Origin: Acidobacteriota bacterium
Lineage (GTDB): Bacteria > Acidobacteriota > Blastocatellia > Pyrinomonadales > Pyrinomonadaceae
NCBI GenBank assembly: GCA_020200135.1
Contig: JAIVJI010000030.1
Coordinates: 1 to 64,000, forward strand
DNA: 64,000 nucleotides
Direction: 5' to 3'
This document shows positions 1-9,300 of this stretch, in pieces. Position 1 is the first letter of the stretch. Each line of letters begins with the position of its first letter. Under the pieces are notes generated by a model. It did no database searches and was not told the origin of the DNA. It saw only the letters and a list, made by a program, of their open reading frames with translations. The translations under genes and the position numbers were made by a program.

Positions 1-768
1 CTTTAAGGCCGAGTACTCGGTGTGGAAGCCGGCGACCAGCTCGGTCTCGGCCTCGGGCAGGTCGAACGGCACGCGGTTCGTCTCGGCGATGGCCGAGATG
101 AGGTAGGTGACGAACCCGATGACCTGCGGGAAGCGGTTCACGTCCCACAGATTCCAGCGCATCCCGTACCAGCCGCCCTGCTGCTCGACGATGGAGTAGA
201 GGTCGAGCGTCCCCGACATCAGGACGACGCCGACGAGCGAGAGCCCTAAGCTCAGCTCGTACGAGATCATTTGCGCCGCCGCCCGCAGGCTTCCCATCAG
301 ACTGTACTTCGAGTTGGAAGACCAGCCCGCGAGCGTGATGCCGTAGACGCCGACCGAGGTGATGCCGAGGACGTAGAGCAGCGCGATGTCGAAGCGCGCG
401 ATGACGAGCGAGAACTCGCCGACGAAGGGGAGCCAGACCGTCGGCCCGAACGGGTAGACGATGATGGGCATCAGCGCCGCCGTGATGGCGATGATGGGCG
501 CCAGGAAGTAGACGAAGCGCGTCGAGGCGCTGGGCGTGATCTCCTCCTTGAAGATGAACTTCAGGAGGTCTGCGAACGGCTGGAGGAGCCCGCCCGGCCC
601 CACGCGGTTCGGCCCCAGCCGCCCCTGTATGAACCCCAGCACGCGGCGCTCGGCCAGAACCGTGTAGGCCACGATCATCAGCACGACGACGAACCCGACG
701 TTAATCCCGACGAACTGCCCCGCGGCGCGAGCCCAGTCCGACCCGATGGTGTTGGAGAGCCATTCCAT
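1..768 (-). CDS. nuoH: NADH-quinone oxidoreductase subunit H (partial, C-terminus beyond window)
   Basis: Membrane subunit of complex I that links the quinone site to the proton-pumping arm. The start ATG is at 768-766 and the frame is open to the window edge, giving 256 residues of a protein that is usually about 330-420 long. Recognisable NuoH signatures on the reverse strand are AERRVLGFIQGRLGPNRVGP near residues 39-58, the conserved quinone-chamber loop residues around ETNRVPFDLPEAE, and several hydrophobic helices. It is the last nuo gene seen here; nuoI onward would lie outside the window. A family B heptad-repeat element (773-888) fills almost the whole gap to nuoG and ends 4 bp before the start codon, with no clear Shine-Dalgarno sequence in between. 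Confidence 0.95.
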   Translation of the reverse strand, partial: MEWLSNTIGSDWARAAGQFVGINVGFVVVLMIVAYTVLAERRVLGFIQGRLGPNRVGPGGLLQPFADLLKFIFKEEITPSASTRFVYFLAPIIAITAALMPIIVYPFGPTVWLPFVGEFSLVIARFDIALLYVLGITSVGVYGITLAGWSSNSKYSLMGSLRAAAQMISYELSLGLSLVGVVLMSGTLDLYSIVEQQGGWYGMRWNLWDVNRFPQVIGFVTYLISAIAETNRVPFDLPEAETELVAGFHTEYSALK

Positions 769-772
769 AATC

Positions 773-888
773 TGGTGAATAGTGAATGGTAAATGGTGAA
801 TGGTGGGTGAGTCTTTATAGGCCGCGCGAGTACCTTCGACGCCGCGGCTCTCAACGACTATTCACCATTCCCTATTTACCATTCACTC
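773..888 (-). repeat. Heptad inverted-arm element, family B copy 1
   Basis: In nuoH orientation the left arm is tandem 7-mers of the type TGAATGG/TAAATGG (857-888), followed by a ~50-bp non-repetitive loop and a complementary right arm of CCATTCA/CCATTTA units (773-805). The arms can fold into a long hairpin. The element occupies the nuoG-nuoH intercistronic space and stops 4 bp upstream of the nuoH ATG. Related copies lie at 8080-8155, 28448-28530 and 63981-64000. Confidence 0.85.
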
Positions 889-893
889 CCTTT

Positions 894-3185
894 TCAGTCT
901 CCGGCCGCGGCCCCGCGTCGGCGCGTGGGGTCGATGGTGATCTGGTAGAGGGGGGATATCAGGACGCTCTCGGGTTCGGGGTTGCCGGCGGCGAGCAGGT
1001 GGAACTGCGGCACCTTGCTCGTCAGCACGCCGAGCTTGAACAGCTCGTGCCCGACCGGGGGCGTCCCGGTCGTCTTCTCGGCCGTCTCGTCGAGCGAGCC
1101 GACCGCCTCGCGCAAGGCTCCGATGAACGACGCGCCTTCCCCGCCCGAGGCTTGCGCGTGCTTAACCTGCACGGGCTTCGTCTCGTCCTTGAGCAGAGGG
1201 TAACGCAGCCCCTCGTATGCCGGGACGCCGCGCGCGATTTCGAGGAAGATGTTGCTCGAAGACATCTGGAAGCCGAGGTCGCGCCCGAGCGCCGACGCGA
1301 GCTGCGCGGTGATAGCCCAGTCGGGCTTCGACTGGTGGACGGGCGGAATCGACTGGCGCACCCGCTGGACGAGCCCGCCGTTGTTCGTGAAGGTCCCGTC
1401 GACTTCGGCGAACGAGGCCGCGGGGAAGACCACGTCGGCCGCCTCGGCGGTCTCGGTCAGGAAGAGCTCCTGCACGACGAGCAGGTCGAGGCGCGAGGGC
1501 GCGTCCTCGCGCCCTTCGAGGTGCGCGGGCAGGAAGCTCCCCGCGACGTACATCGCGCGCACGTCCCCTCCGGCGGCGTCGAGGATGTCGAGCGGGTTGT
1601 AAGCGCCCGACATCAGCCCGAGGTCGTGGACGCCCACGCTGTTGTTGAAGAGAGGCAGCGGGTGGAGCAGGAAGCGACGCCCCTCGCGCTCGCCGAACGC
1701 CGAGGGGATGCGCGCGAGCGCGGCCTGCGCCTCCGCGCCCAGCTCGCCGCCGAACAGGACGACAACGTCGCCCGCCGTCTCGCTGATGAGCTGGCTCGCC
1801 TTCGCAATCTCGTCCGGCTCGACGCCGAGCTTGCGCGCCGCGGCTTCCGCGTCGCCGGGCGAGGCGAGCGCGAGCACGGCCGCGTCCTCCGAGCCGGGGC
1901 GGACGTGTATGAACTGCGCGGCCTGCTGCTTCAGGCGAATCGGGGTGCTGTTGATGATGAGCAGTTTCGCGCCGTCGTTGCGGACGGCCTGGCGGACGGC
2001 GCGCCCCGTCAGCGGCTGCAACTCCTCGGGCTCGCCGCCGATGAGCACGATGGTTTTGGCGCGGCGAATGTCTCGGTGCGTGGCGATGGGCGCGGACAGG
2101 TTCTCGAAGAAGGGGACGAGCGAGAACGCCTCGGTCGCGGTGTACTTGTCGGTGCCCAGAACCTCGCGCGCGAACTTGAGCATCGCCCAGTTCGACTCGT
2201 TGGTCAGGCGCGGGCTCCCGACGACGCCGACCGAGCCGCCCCCGTGCGCCGCGATAACTTCTTTCAGCTTCTCGGAGGCGAAGCGGACGGCCTCCTCCCA
2301 CGTCGTGGGGACGAGCCGGCCGCCCTTCTTGTAGCGGACGAGCGGCGTGCGCAGGCGCTCCTCGTGGTTGACGAACGGGTGCGCGAAGCGACCCTTGATG
2401 CAGAGGAACTCGCCGTTGTGCCCGTTGACGTAGCGGTCGCGCGCCACGACCCGCATCACCTCGCCGCGCCGCGAGCCGACCGAGAACTGGCAGCCGTCCG
2501 AACAGAAACTACACGTCGAGGTCGTGCGCGACAGCTCCCACGGCCGTGTCTGGTGGCGGTAAGTCGCGTCGAGCAGCGTCCCCGTCGGGCAGACCTCGAT
2601 GCAGTTGCCGCACTGCGAGCAGTTGAGCCAGCCGCCGTAGGTGCCGATGACTGTGTGCGCGCCGCGCCCGCCGGCCTCGATGGCGTCCTCGCCCATCCAC
2701 TCGTCGCAGACGCGCGTGCAGCGCTTGCACAGGATGCAGCGCTGCGGGTCGTTGGCGACGATTGGCGAGAGGAACTTCTCCGGCGCGTAGTTCTTCCGCT
2801 CGGTGAAGCGCTCTTCGAGGTTGCCCCAGTCGAAGACCATCTCCTGCAACTCGCACTCGCCGCCGCGGTCACAGACCGGACAGTCGAGCGGGTGGTTGGC
2901 GAGCAGGAACTCGACCATCCCGCGCTGCGCCTTCTCGATCTCCTCCGACTGCGTGGTGACGGCCATGCCGTCGGTGCAGGTGATGGTGCAGGAGGTCTGG
3001 AGCTTCGGCATCTTCTCGACGCGCACCAGACACATCCGGCACGAAGCCTGGAGCGCGAGGTCTGCGTAGTAGCAGAACGACGGTATCGAATACCCGTTCT
3101 CCCGGCACACGTCGATGAGCCGCGCGCCCTTCTCGACCTGCAACTCCTGCCCGTTGATTGTGACCTTGACTAATTCTGCTGACAT
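894..3185 (-). CDS. nuoG: NADH-quinone oxidoreductase subunit G
   Basis: Peripheral-arm iron-sulfur subunit of complex I, 763 residues, carrying electrons from NuoE/F toward the quinone. The N-terminal ferredoxin-like [2Fe-2S] ligands are C38, C49, C52 and C66. The His/Cys cluster is H98, C102, C105, C111. Two [4Fe-4S] ferredoxin motifs follow at C150/C153/C156/C160 and C189/C192/C195/C199. A further Cys motif (TCSFCSDGC and a distal LCIKGR) begins the molybdopterin-oxidoreductase-like domain that fills the C-terminal two thirds. All expected cluster ligands are present. It lies between a small lipoprotein gene (stop at 3205) and nuoH. A single GGTGAATGG heptad remnant overlaps the upstream stop codon near 3205. 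Confidence 0.96.
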   Translation of the reverse strand: MSAELVKVTINGQELQVEKGARLIDVCRENGYSIPSFCYYADLALQASCRMCLVRVEKMPKLQTSCTITCTDGMAVTTQSEEIEKAQRGMVEFLLANHPLDCPVCDRGGECELQEMVFDWGNLEERFTERKNYAPEKFLSPIVANDPQRCILCKRCTRVCDEWMGEDAIEAGGRGAHTVIGTYGGWLNCSQCGNCIEVCPTGTLLDATYRHQTRPWELSRTTSTCSFCSDGCQFSVGSRRGEVMRVVARDRYVNGHNGEFLCIKGRFAHPFVNHEERLRTPLVRYKKGGRLVPTTWEEAVRFASEKLKEVIAAHGGGSVGVVGSPRLTNESNWAMLKFAREVLGTDKYTATEAFSLVPFFENLSAPIATHRDIRRAKTIVLIGGEPEELQPLTGRAVRQAVRNDGAKLLIINSTPIRLKQQAAQFIHVRPGSEDAAVLALASPGDAEAAARKLGVEPDEIAKASQLISETAGDVVVLFGGELGAEAQAALARIPSAFGEREGRRFLLHPLPLFNNSVGVHDLGLMSGAYNPLDILDAAGGDVRAMYVAGSFLPAHLEGREDAPSRLDLLVVQELFLTETAEAADVVFPAASFAEVDGTFTNNGGLVQRVRQSIPPVHQSKPDWAITAQLASALGRDLGFQMSSSNIFLEIARGVPAYEGLRYPLLKDETKPVQVKHAQASGGEGASFIGALREAVGSLDETAEKTTGTPPVGHELFKLGVLTSKVPQFHLLAAGNPEPESVLISPLYQITIDPTRRRGAAAGD

Positions 3186-3204
3186 GTTCTTAAACCGAGA
3201 CCAT

Positions 3205-3618
3205 TCACCTGATGGTGACTTCGAGCGTGTAGGCGGCGGTCGCGTCTGTGCCTATCTGGAGCGTGTAGCGGCCGTCCTCGGGCAGATCGCCCGACCAGTC
3301 CTTGCCCCCGTCGAGGAGCGGCTCGCCCGAGGGCGACATGAGAGTCAGACCCGTCCGGTTGCCCGCTGCGAGGTTGACGCTCATCGTCTGCCCGGCGCGC
3401 GCGCGCAGGGTGTACTCGTGCGAGGTGCAGAGCCGCACGGTGTCCTTGATGACGGCGGTCGTGCGGCCGCGTCCGAACCTGATCGTCTTGGGGATGACGC
3501 GGTCGGCCCGGGGGCACTGGACGCGGGCTCCCGCGGCGCCGCCGCCAGACTTCGCAGGGATGGCAGCCGTCGAGGCGAGGCAGCCGGCGAACGCGATGAT
3601 TCGCAGGATTCTTCCCAT
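3205..3618 (-). CDS. Small predicted secreted lipoprotein inside the nuo operon
   Basis: About 137 residues, not assigned to a named family. The N-terminus has a hydrophobic stretch ending in FAGC, a plausible lipobox with the Cys near residue 13. The C-terminal ~80 residues are beta-rich, with patterns such as LRARAGQTMSVNLA, LTLMSPSGEPL and DGRYTLQIGT. These resemble the PPC-type prepeptidase C-terminal or similar extracellular beta-sandwich domains. Two Cys (in RVQCPRAD and RLCTSHEY) could form a disulfide. ATG at 3618 is chosen; an in-frame TTG at 3624 is the alternative, with a GAGGG purine run upstream. It sits between nuoF and nuoG with 33 and 19 bp spacing, so it is probably co-transcribed with complex I. 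Its role is unknown. Confidence 0.7.
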   Translation of the reverse strand: MGRILRIIAFAGCLASTAAIPAKSGGGAAGARVQCPRADRVIPKTIRFGRGRTTAVIKDTVRLCTSHEYTLRARAGQTMSVNLAAGNRTGLTLMSPSGEPLLDGGKDWSGDLPEDGRYTLQIGTDATAAYTLEVTIR

Positions 3619-3657
3619 GTTCAACTTACCCTCAACCCTTCTTTAGCCGCGCGGCAC

Positions 3658-4851
3658 TCAGGCCGTCGGCAGCCCTTCCTTCGTGTTTCCGGCGCCGTTC
3701 CCGTTCGAGACCTTACGGCGGAAGTCTTCGGGGAACTTCTTGATGGCCGACTGGATAGGCCACGACGCGGCGTCGCCGAGCGGGCAGAAGCTCTTGCCCT
3801 CGATGTTGTCAACGATGTCTAAAAGCAGTTGCGCGTCGTCTGGGCGCCCCTCGCCGGCCTCGATGCGCTTGAAGACCTTGACGAGCCAGTCGGTGCCCTC
3901 GCGGCAGGGCGTGCACCAGCCGCACGACTCGTGCTTGTAGAACTCGGTCAGGTTCTTGGTGGACTCGAACACGTCCACGGTCTCGTCCATCACGATGAAG
4001 CCGCCCGAGCCGACCATCGAGCCGGCGGCGACCAGCCCCTCGTAGTCCATCCGCACGTCCTTCCCCTCGATGTCAGAGGCCGGCATGATGTAGACCGACG
4101 AGCCGCCGGGGATGACCGCCTTCAACTTCCGCCCGCCGAGCATCCCCTGACAGTCCTCGTGGATGAACTTCTCCATGTCGTCGTAGCCCATCGGCAGCTC
4201 GTAGACGCCGGGGCGTTTGACGTGACCCGAGACGGACCACACCTTCGTCCCGCCGCTCTTCTCGGTCCCCAACTTCTGCCACGCCTCGCCGCCCATCTTG
4301 ATGATGTCGGGCACGGCCGTCAGCGTCTCGACGTTGTTGACGACCGTCGGGCAGCCGTAGAGGCCCGCGACCGCGGGGAAGGGGGGCTTCATCCGCGGGT
4401 GGCCGCGCAAGCCTTCGAGCGAGTTTAAGAGCGCCGTCTCCTCGCCGCAGATGTAGGCGCCGGCGCCGGTGTGCGTGTAAATCTCGCTGGAGAAGTTCGA
4501 GCCGAGGATGTTCTCGCCGAGCAGGCCGGCGGCGCGCGCCTCTTCGAGCGCCACGTCCATGATCTCGATGAGGTAGCGGTACTCGCCGCGCGTGTAGACG
4601 TAGTTGGTGCGCGCGCCGAGCGCGTAGGCCGCGATCAACATGCCCTCGATGAGCATGTGCGGGTCGCGCTCCATCAGGTAGCGGTCCTTGAAGGTGCCCG
4701 GCTCGGACTCGTCCGCGTTGCAGACGACGTACTTCGGCTTCGGCGAGTCTTTGGGCACGAAGCCCCACTTCATCCCCGTCGGGAAGCCCGCGCCGCCGCG
4801 CCCGCGCAAAGCAGACTTTTTGACCTCGGCGATGACCTCGTCCGGCGACAT
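3658..4851 (-). CDS. nuoF: NADH-quinone oxidoreductase subunit F, N-terminally truncated
   Basis: NADH- and FMN-binding subunit of complex I. The recognisable protein runs from about 4872 to 3658. It includes the FMN/NADH loop [14 protein letters not shown], the [14 protein letters not shown] region, and the [4Fe-4S] ligands in ESCGWCTPC plus SFCPLGDA. The first ~40 residues expected for NuoF are absent; the frame upstream of 4872 is an out-of-frame reading of nuoE. ATG at 4851 (MSPDEV) is the first plausible internal start and would give 397 residues against the usual 420-450. The loss coincides exactly with the loss of the nuoE C-terminus, which points to one deletion of roughly 300 bp (size inferred). 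If it is real, complex I assembly or NADH oxidation would be compromised. Confidence 0.9.
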   Translation of the reverse strand: MSPDEVIAEVKKSALRGRGGAGFPTGMKWGFVPKDSPKPKYVVCNADESEPGTFKDRYLMERDPHMLIEGMLIAAYALGARTNYVYTRGEYRYLIEIMDVALEEARAAGLLGENILGSNFSSEIYTHTGAGAYICGEETALLNSLEGLRGHPRMKPPFPAVAGLYGCPTVVNNVETLTAVPDIIKMGGEAWQKLGTEKSGGTKVWSVSGHVKRPGVYELPMGYDDMEKFIHEDCQGMLGGRKLKAVIPGGSSVYIMPASDIEGKDVRMDYEGLVAAGSMVGSGGFIVMDETVDVFESTKNLTEFYKHESCGWCTPCREGTDWLVKVFKRIEAGEGRPDDAQLLLDIVDNIEGKSFCPLGDAASWPIQSAIKKFPEDFRRKVSNGNGAGNTKEGLPTA

Positions 4852-5264
4852 CCCGCCGAGGACTTTGCGCTCGTCTGGCCCGGCTTGATGCCGAGCCGCT
4901 CGGAGCACTTCGCCGTAACCATGCCGGCGCCCATGATCTTGCACGAGAGCGTCTTGCAGACCTGTAGGTGATACTTCCCGACCGGCTCGGTGTTTATCAT
5001 CGAGTAGAAGGTCGCGACCTCCCAGATGTCGGTGATGCGCACGCCGAGGCGGTCGGCCAAATACGCCACGCCCGGCGGGTCGAGCCAACCGCCGCGCTCG
5101 CGCTGCACGATGAACATCAGCGGCAGGATGGCCGAGCGCTTGACGGGGTACTTCGCCAGGTGCCGGTCCACCTCGGCCTCGACCTCCGGCGAAAAGACAG
5201 CGATCTCCGTGGGCACCTTCGCCCCCTGCGGCAGCGGATTGTTCGGTGTGAACTGCTGACTCAT
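4770..5264 (-). CDS. nuoE: NADH-quinone oxidoreductase subunit E, C-terminally truncated
   Basis: 24-kDa-type [2Fe-2S] subunit of complex I. Residues 1-131 match NuoE, including the helical N-terminus and cluster ligands C103 and C108 (QVCKTLSC). After [10 protein letters not shown] (about position 4871) the sequence switches to a different frame of nuoF, so the last ~33 residues (ending ASRRG) are not NuoE. The other two cluster cysteines, normally in an ECLGAC-like motif, are missing, so this product could not bind its cluster. The start ATG at 5264 lies 6 bp downstream of family A repeat copy 1, with no obvious Shine-Dalgarno sequence. Confidence 0.9.
   Translation of the reverse strand: MSQQFTPNNPLPQGAKVPTEIAVFSPEVEAEVDRHLAKYPVKRSAILPLMFIVQRERGGWLDPPGVAYLADRLGVRITDIWEVATFYSMINTEPVGKYHLQVCKTLSCKIMGAGMVTAKCSERLGIKPGQTSAKSSAGCRRTRSSPRSKSLLCAGAAARASRRG
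4860..4885. other. Deletion seam between nuoE and nuoF
   Basis: The true nuoE frame ends here and the true nuoF frame begins here, with no intergenic space, no nuoE stop in frame and no nuoF start. Both proteins lose conserved ends. This is seen directly from frame continuity plus family knowledge. Confidence 0.85.
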
Positions 5265-5270
5265 GGTTTT

Positions 5271-5390
<120 letters not shown>

Positions 5391-6611
5391 TCAACGGTCG
5401 ATTTCCCCGAGCACGATGTCGAGCGAGCCGATGATGGCGACCACGTCGGCGACCATCTCGCCCTCGGACATGACGGGCAGCGCCGAGAGGTTGACGAAGC
5501 TGGGCCCCCGCACGTGGACGCGCGTGGGCTTGGGGCCGCCGTCGGATTTGACGTAGACGCCCAGCTCGCCCTTCGAGCCCTCGATGGGTTGGTAGACCTC
5601 GCCCTCGGGGACGTTAAAGCCCTCGGCGACGATCAGAAAGTGGTGGATGAGCGCATCCATGTGCGTCTTCATCGCCTCGCGCTCGGGCAGCACGACCTTC
5701 GGCGCGTCGGCCTTGATGGGGCCGGGGCGCAGGCGTTCGAGCGCCTGCCGGATGATCTTGTTCGACTCCAGCATCTCGCGCATCCGCACCATGTAGCGCG
5801 ACCAGACGTCGCAGCCGTGCTCGACCGGCACCTCGAAGTCATAGGTCTCGTAGCCGCAGTATGGGTTGGCGCGGCGGATGTCGAGCGGGACGCCGCTGCC
5901 GCGAAGCGGCGGGCCGGTCAGCCCCCAGTCGATGGCGTCCTCGGCCGAGATGACCCCGACGCCCTTCGTCCGGTTCTGAAAAATGCGGTTGCCCGAGAGC
6001 AGGTCGTGCCACTCGTCGACGGCCGCGGGGAAGTCTTCGGTGAACTGGCGCGCGCGGCGCTCGAAGCCGGCGGGCAGGTCCATCATCAGCCCGCCGATGC
6101 GGAAGTAAGAAGGCGTCATGCGCTCGCCCGAGGCGGCCTCGATGAGGTTGAGGATGCGCTCGCGCTGGCGGAAGGCGTAGAAGAAGACCGTCATCGCGCC
6201 GATGTCGAGGGCGTGCGTCCCCAGCCAGACCATGTGCGAGGCGATGCGCTGAAGCTCGCACATCAGGACGCGGATGACCTGCGCCCGCTCGGGGATTTCT
6301 AGCCCGAGGAGTTTTTCGACCGCCATGCAGTAGGCGAGGTTGTTGCCGAGCGGGTTGAGGTAGTCCATGCGGTCGGTGATGACGATGCCCTGCTGGTACT
6401 TCTTGTACTCGAAGAGCTTCTCCATCCCCGTGTGCAGGTAGCCGATGTCGGGCACGCACTTGACGACCATCTCGCCGTCGAGGACGAGTTCGAGCCGCAG
6501 GACGCCGTGCGTGGACGGGTGCTGCGGCCCGAACGAGATGGTCATCTGCGTGTCGAGCGGCCGGTCCACGACCTCGAACGCGGGCGGCAAATTTGTCGTT
6601 GATGCGCTCAT
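5391..6611 (-). CDS. nuoD: NADH-quinone oxidoreductase subunit D
   Basis: 49-kDa-type subunit of complex I, forming the quinone-binding site with NuoB. The product is 406 residues from the ATG at 6611, which has AGAGAG about 8 bp upstream; a GTG at 6632 is a weaker alternative. Family signatures include SFGPQHPSTHGVLR near the N-terminus, DIGYLHTGMEK, the YLNPLGNN region, and the canonical C-terminal ending GEIDR. Length and motifs are normal. It follows the Coa1/TonB-like gene by about 45 bp and precedes nuoE, separated only by a family A repeat. Confidence 0.96.
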   Translation of the reverse strand: MSASTTNLPPAFEVVDRPLDTQMTISFGPQHPSTHGVLRLELVLDGEMVVKCVPDIGYLHTGMEKLFEYKKYQQGIVITDRMDYLNPLGNNLAYCMAVEKLLGLEIPERAQVIRVLMCELQRIASHMVWLGTHALDIGAMTVFFYAFRQRERILNLIEAASGERMTPSYFRIGGLMMDLPAGFERRARQFTEDFPAAVDEWHDLLSGNRIFQNRTKGVGVISAEDAIDWGLTGPPLRGSGVPLDIRRANPYCGYETYDFEVPVEHGCDVWSRYMVRMREMLESNKIIRQALERLRPGPIKADAPKVVLPEREAMKTHMDALIHHFLIVAEGFNVPEGEVYQPIEGSKGELGVYVKSDGGPKPTRVHVRGPSFVNLSALPVMSEGEMVADVVAIIGSLDIVLGEIDR

Positions 6612-6656
6612 GCCGAGTTCTCTCTGAATCACACACGCCGCGCTGACGCGGCCACT

Positions 6657-7508
6657 TTACTGGAGCACAAAGTTGTAGCTCACCACGCCGTCGACTTTCA
6701 CGGGCTTCCCGTCCACTAAGGTCGGTGAGAAGCGGGCCTGCCGGGCGGCCGCGACTGCGGCCTCTCGCAGTAGCGGGTGGCCCGAGACTGCCTCGGCCGA
6801 GATGACCCGCCCCGTCTCGTCAACCGTCACCTTCACTTTCACGAGCCCCGAGGCGCGCGCCGCCTTCGCCAACGGCGGGTAGGCCGGCACAGGGTTGGCC
6901 GTAACCTTGTCGTCGAGTTCGCCGCCCGACAACGTCTGTGCGTCGGGGGGGGGAGGGGAGGCGACTTCATCGGCCTCTTCTTCCTCGGTTACCCCGTCGT
7001 CGGCGTCCTCCTCGACGTCCACGGACGAGCCGGGCGGCGGCTGGACGACGTTGCGGTCGAGTAGCGAGATCGTCTCGCCGCCCTCGACGGCGAGGTCGAG
7101 CCGCTCGTACATCCATGTGCCGTCGGGGCTGACCGCCCTCACGAAGAGAGTCCCCGTCTTTTTCGGGCCGGAGAGGGGAATCTCGAAGTTGGCGTTGCCG
7201 CCCGCGGCGTTGAGGTTGATGTTGCCCTTGACGAACCAGCCGTCCTTGATGGGCTCGCCGAGCCGCTCGTTGGCCGCCGGGTGTGCCTGCGCCGCCTTGA
7301 GCCCCCCCTGGTAAACCTCAGACGACTTCATCGCCGACATCGCGAAGAAGAAGATGCCGACGACCAGCGCGACCACGCCGAGTATCAGCCCGAGACAGCC
7401 GACCGGAAGCATCCACTTCCAGTTCCGCCCCAGGCAGCCCTTCGGCTGTTGTGCGGGCGGTGGCTGCTGGAACGAGCCGCCGGGCTGCGCCTGGTTCGGG
7501 TTCAACAT
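6657..7508 (-). CDS. Membrane protein with Coa1-like and TonB C-terminal domains, inside the nuo operon
   Basis: 283 residues. After a Pro/Gln-rich cytoplasmic N-terminus there is one transmembrane helix at about residues 33-58 (LPVGCLGLILGVVALVVGIF). Residues ~62-145 (VYQGGLKAAQAHPAANERLG and the stretch after it) resemble the cytochrome-oxidase-assembly Coa1 domain. An acidic Pro-rich linker (~155-195) leads to a TonB-like C-terminal domain at ~205-283 (PAYPPLAKAARASGLVKVKV, then FSPTLVDGKPV). The pair suggests an inner-membrane protein with a periplasmic energy-transduction-like or assembly domain. No ExbB/ExbD genes are nearby. It is inserted between nuoC and nuoD with short gaps and is probably co-transcribed. 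The Coa1 assignment is moderately sure and the TonB fold assignment surer; the function is unknown. Confidence 0.75.
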   Translation of the reverse strand: MLNPNQAQPGGSFQQPPPAQQPKGCLGRNWKWMLPVGCLGLILGVVALVVGIFFFAMSAMKSSEVYQGGLKAAQAHPAANERLGEPIKDGWFVKGNINLNAAGGNANFEIPLSGPKKTGTLFVRAVSPDGTWMYERLDLAVEGGETISLLDRNVVQPPPGSSVDVEEDADDGVTEEEEADEVASPPPPDAQTLSGGELDDKVTANPVPAYPPLAKAARASGLVKVKVTVDETGRVISAEAVSGHPLLREAAVAAARQARFSPTLVDGKPVKVDGVVSYNFVLQ

Positions 7509-7524
7509 GCGGAGACCTCAAACC

Positions 7525-8070
7525 TCAAGTCAGGCTGTACGGCTCGTAGCCGCGCAGCGGGAAGTCTTTGCGCAGCGCGTGCCCCTGCCAGTCGTCGGGG
7601 AGCAGAATGCGCCGCAGGTCGGGGTGGCCGTCGAAGACGACGCCGAACATGTCGAACGTCTCGCGCTCGTGCCAGTTGGCCGTGCGCCAGACCGTGGTCA
7701 CCGTCGGGACGTGTGTGTCGTCCTGTTCGAGCAGGACTTTGAGCCGCAGGCGGTGGAAGCGCTTGGTCGAGAAGAGGTGGTAGTTGACCTCGAAGCGCGG
7801 CTCCTCCTCGGGCCCGCGGTCGGCGCCCATGAGGTCGGAGAGCATGTCGAACTCGAAGCCCGGCGCCGTCTTCAGGTGCGCGCAGACTTCGGCTATCGAC
7901 GCGCGCGGCACGACCAGCGTCAGCTCGCCGAAAGCCTCGACCGAATCCGACACCCAGGTCTCGTTGTCGCGCCTCAGCGCGGAGACCAGCTCGGCCGGCG
8001 GCACCGGGTATGTGGCCGCGCGGCGCGACCCGGCGGCGATCTCTTTCTCTCGCTCGATGTCGTGAGACAT
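7525..8070 (-). CDS. nuoC: NADH-quinone oxidoreductase subunit C
   Basis: 30-kDa-type hydrophilic subunit of complex I, 181 residues, a normal length for an unfused NuoC. Diagnostic motifs are VWRTANWHERETFDMFGV and the C-terminal RRILLPDDWQGHALRKDFPL. The start ATG is at 8070, 9 bp after family B repeat copy 2. Downstream (7508) lies the Coa1/TonB-like gene. Confidence 0.96.
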   Translation of the reverse strand: MSHDIEREKEIAAGSRRAATYPVPPAELVSALRRDNETWVSDSVEAFGELTLVVPRASIAEVCAHLKTAPGFEFDMLSDLMGADRGPEEEPRFEVNYHLFSTKRFHRLRLKVLLEQDDTHVPTVTTVWRTANWHERETFDMFGVVFDGHPDLRRILLPDDWQGHALRKDFPLRGYEPYSLT

Positions 8071-8079
8071 ATAAGACCC

Positions 8080-8155
8080 GTGAACGGTGAATGGTGAATG
8101 GTGAATCGTTAAAGAAAACTCTTTCTATTCACGATTTACCATTCGCCATTCACGG
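8080..8155 (-). repeat. Heptad inverted-arm element, family B copy 2
   Basis: 76 bp, the shortest complete copy. In nuoC orientation it has a left arm of TGAATGG/TAAATCG units (8126-8155), an 18-bp loop, and a right arm of ATTCACC units (8080-8107). It fills the nuoB-nuoC gap (nuoB stop at 8158, nuoC ATG at 8070). Confidence 0.85.
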
Positions 8156-8157
8156 CT

Positions 8158-8793
<636 letters not shown>

Positions 8794-8814
8794 GACGTAA
8801 AAACCCCCTTGCCT

Positions 8815-9300
8815 TCAGGCCGCGCGGGCCGGCAGGACAGGCGCGCCGCCCGTCGCGCGCTCGCGCGACTCCTTGAGCTTGAGCGCGCGCGCCTCTGCTT
8901 CTGCCTCCCTGCGCGCGCGGTCGCCCCACTCGAACAGCCCCTTCTTGAGGACGTAGACGTAGCCGACCAGAAGCATCACCACGAACGTCATCATCTCGAC
9001 GTAGATGAGCAGCCCCAGCCCGTGGCGCGTGACGAAGTCGCGAAAGACGACCGCCCACGGGAGCAGGAAGATCAGCTCGATGTCGAAGAGGATAAAGATC
9101 ATCGCCACGAGGTAGAACTTGACGGAGAAGCGCTCGCGCGCGGAGCCGACGGGGTCTTTGCCGCACTCGTAGGGCATCGTCTTGGTGCGCGTCGCCTTGT
9201 GCTGGCCGACGAGCTGCGAGAGCAGGACGTTGCCGGCGGCGAACCCCACGGCGACCAGAAACATGAGCGCGATAGGCAGGTAGTCGGACAGATTGAACAC
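8815..9300 (-). CDS. nuoA: NADH-quinone oxidoreductase subunit A
   Basis: Small membrane subunit of complex I and first gene of the operon. It has 161 residues with three transmembrane segments, at about 8-28, 65-85 and 95-118. The conserved [20 protein letters not shown] loop carries the acidic residue and Cys typical of NuoA. The C-terminus has a charged ~35-residue extension ([20 protein letters not shown]). The start is GTG at 9300, with a GGGGAGGA Shine-Dalgarno about 6 bp upstream. The promoter should lie in 9301-9556; I see no strong consensus there. Confidence 0.95.
   Translation of the reverse strand: MFNLSDYLPIALMFLVAVGFAAGNVLLSQLVGQHKATRTKTMPYECGKDPVGSARERFSVKFYLVAMIFILFDIELIFLLPWAVVFRDFVTRHGLGLLIYVEMMTFVVMLLVGYVYVLKKGLFEWGDRARREAEAEARALKLKESRERATGGAPVLPARAA

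Noticed and set aside
786-3173. Long open frame antisense to nuoG, and many similar long antisense frames over the window
   Set aside because: Composition is Arg/Ala/Leu/Asp-biased without domain signatures; these are by-products of high GC in third positions of the real genes.
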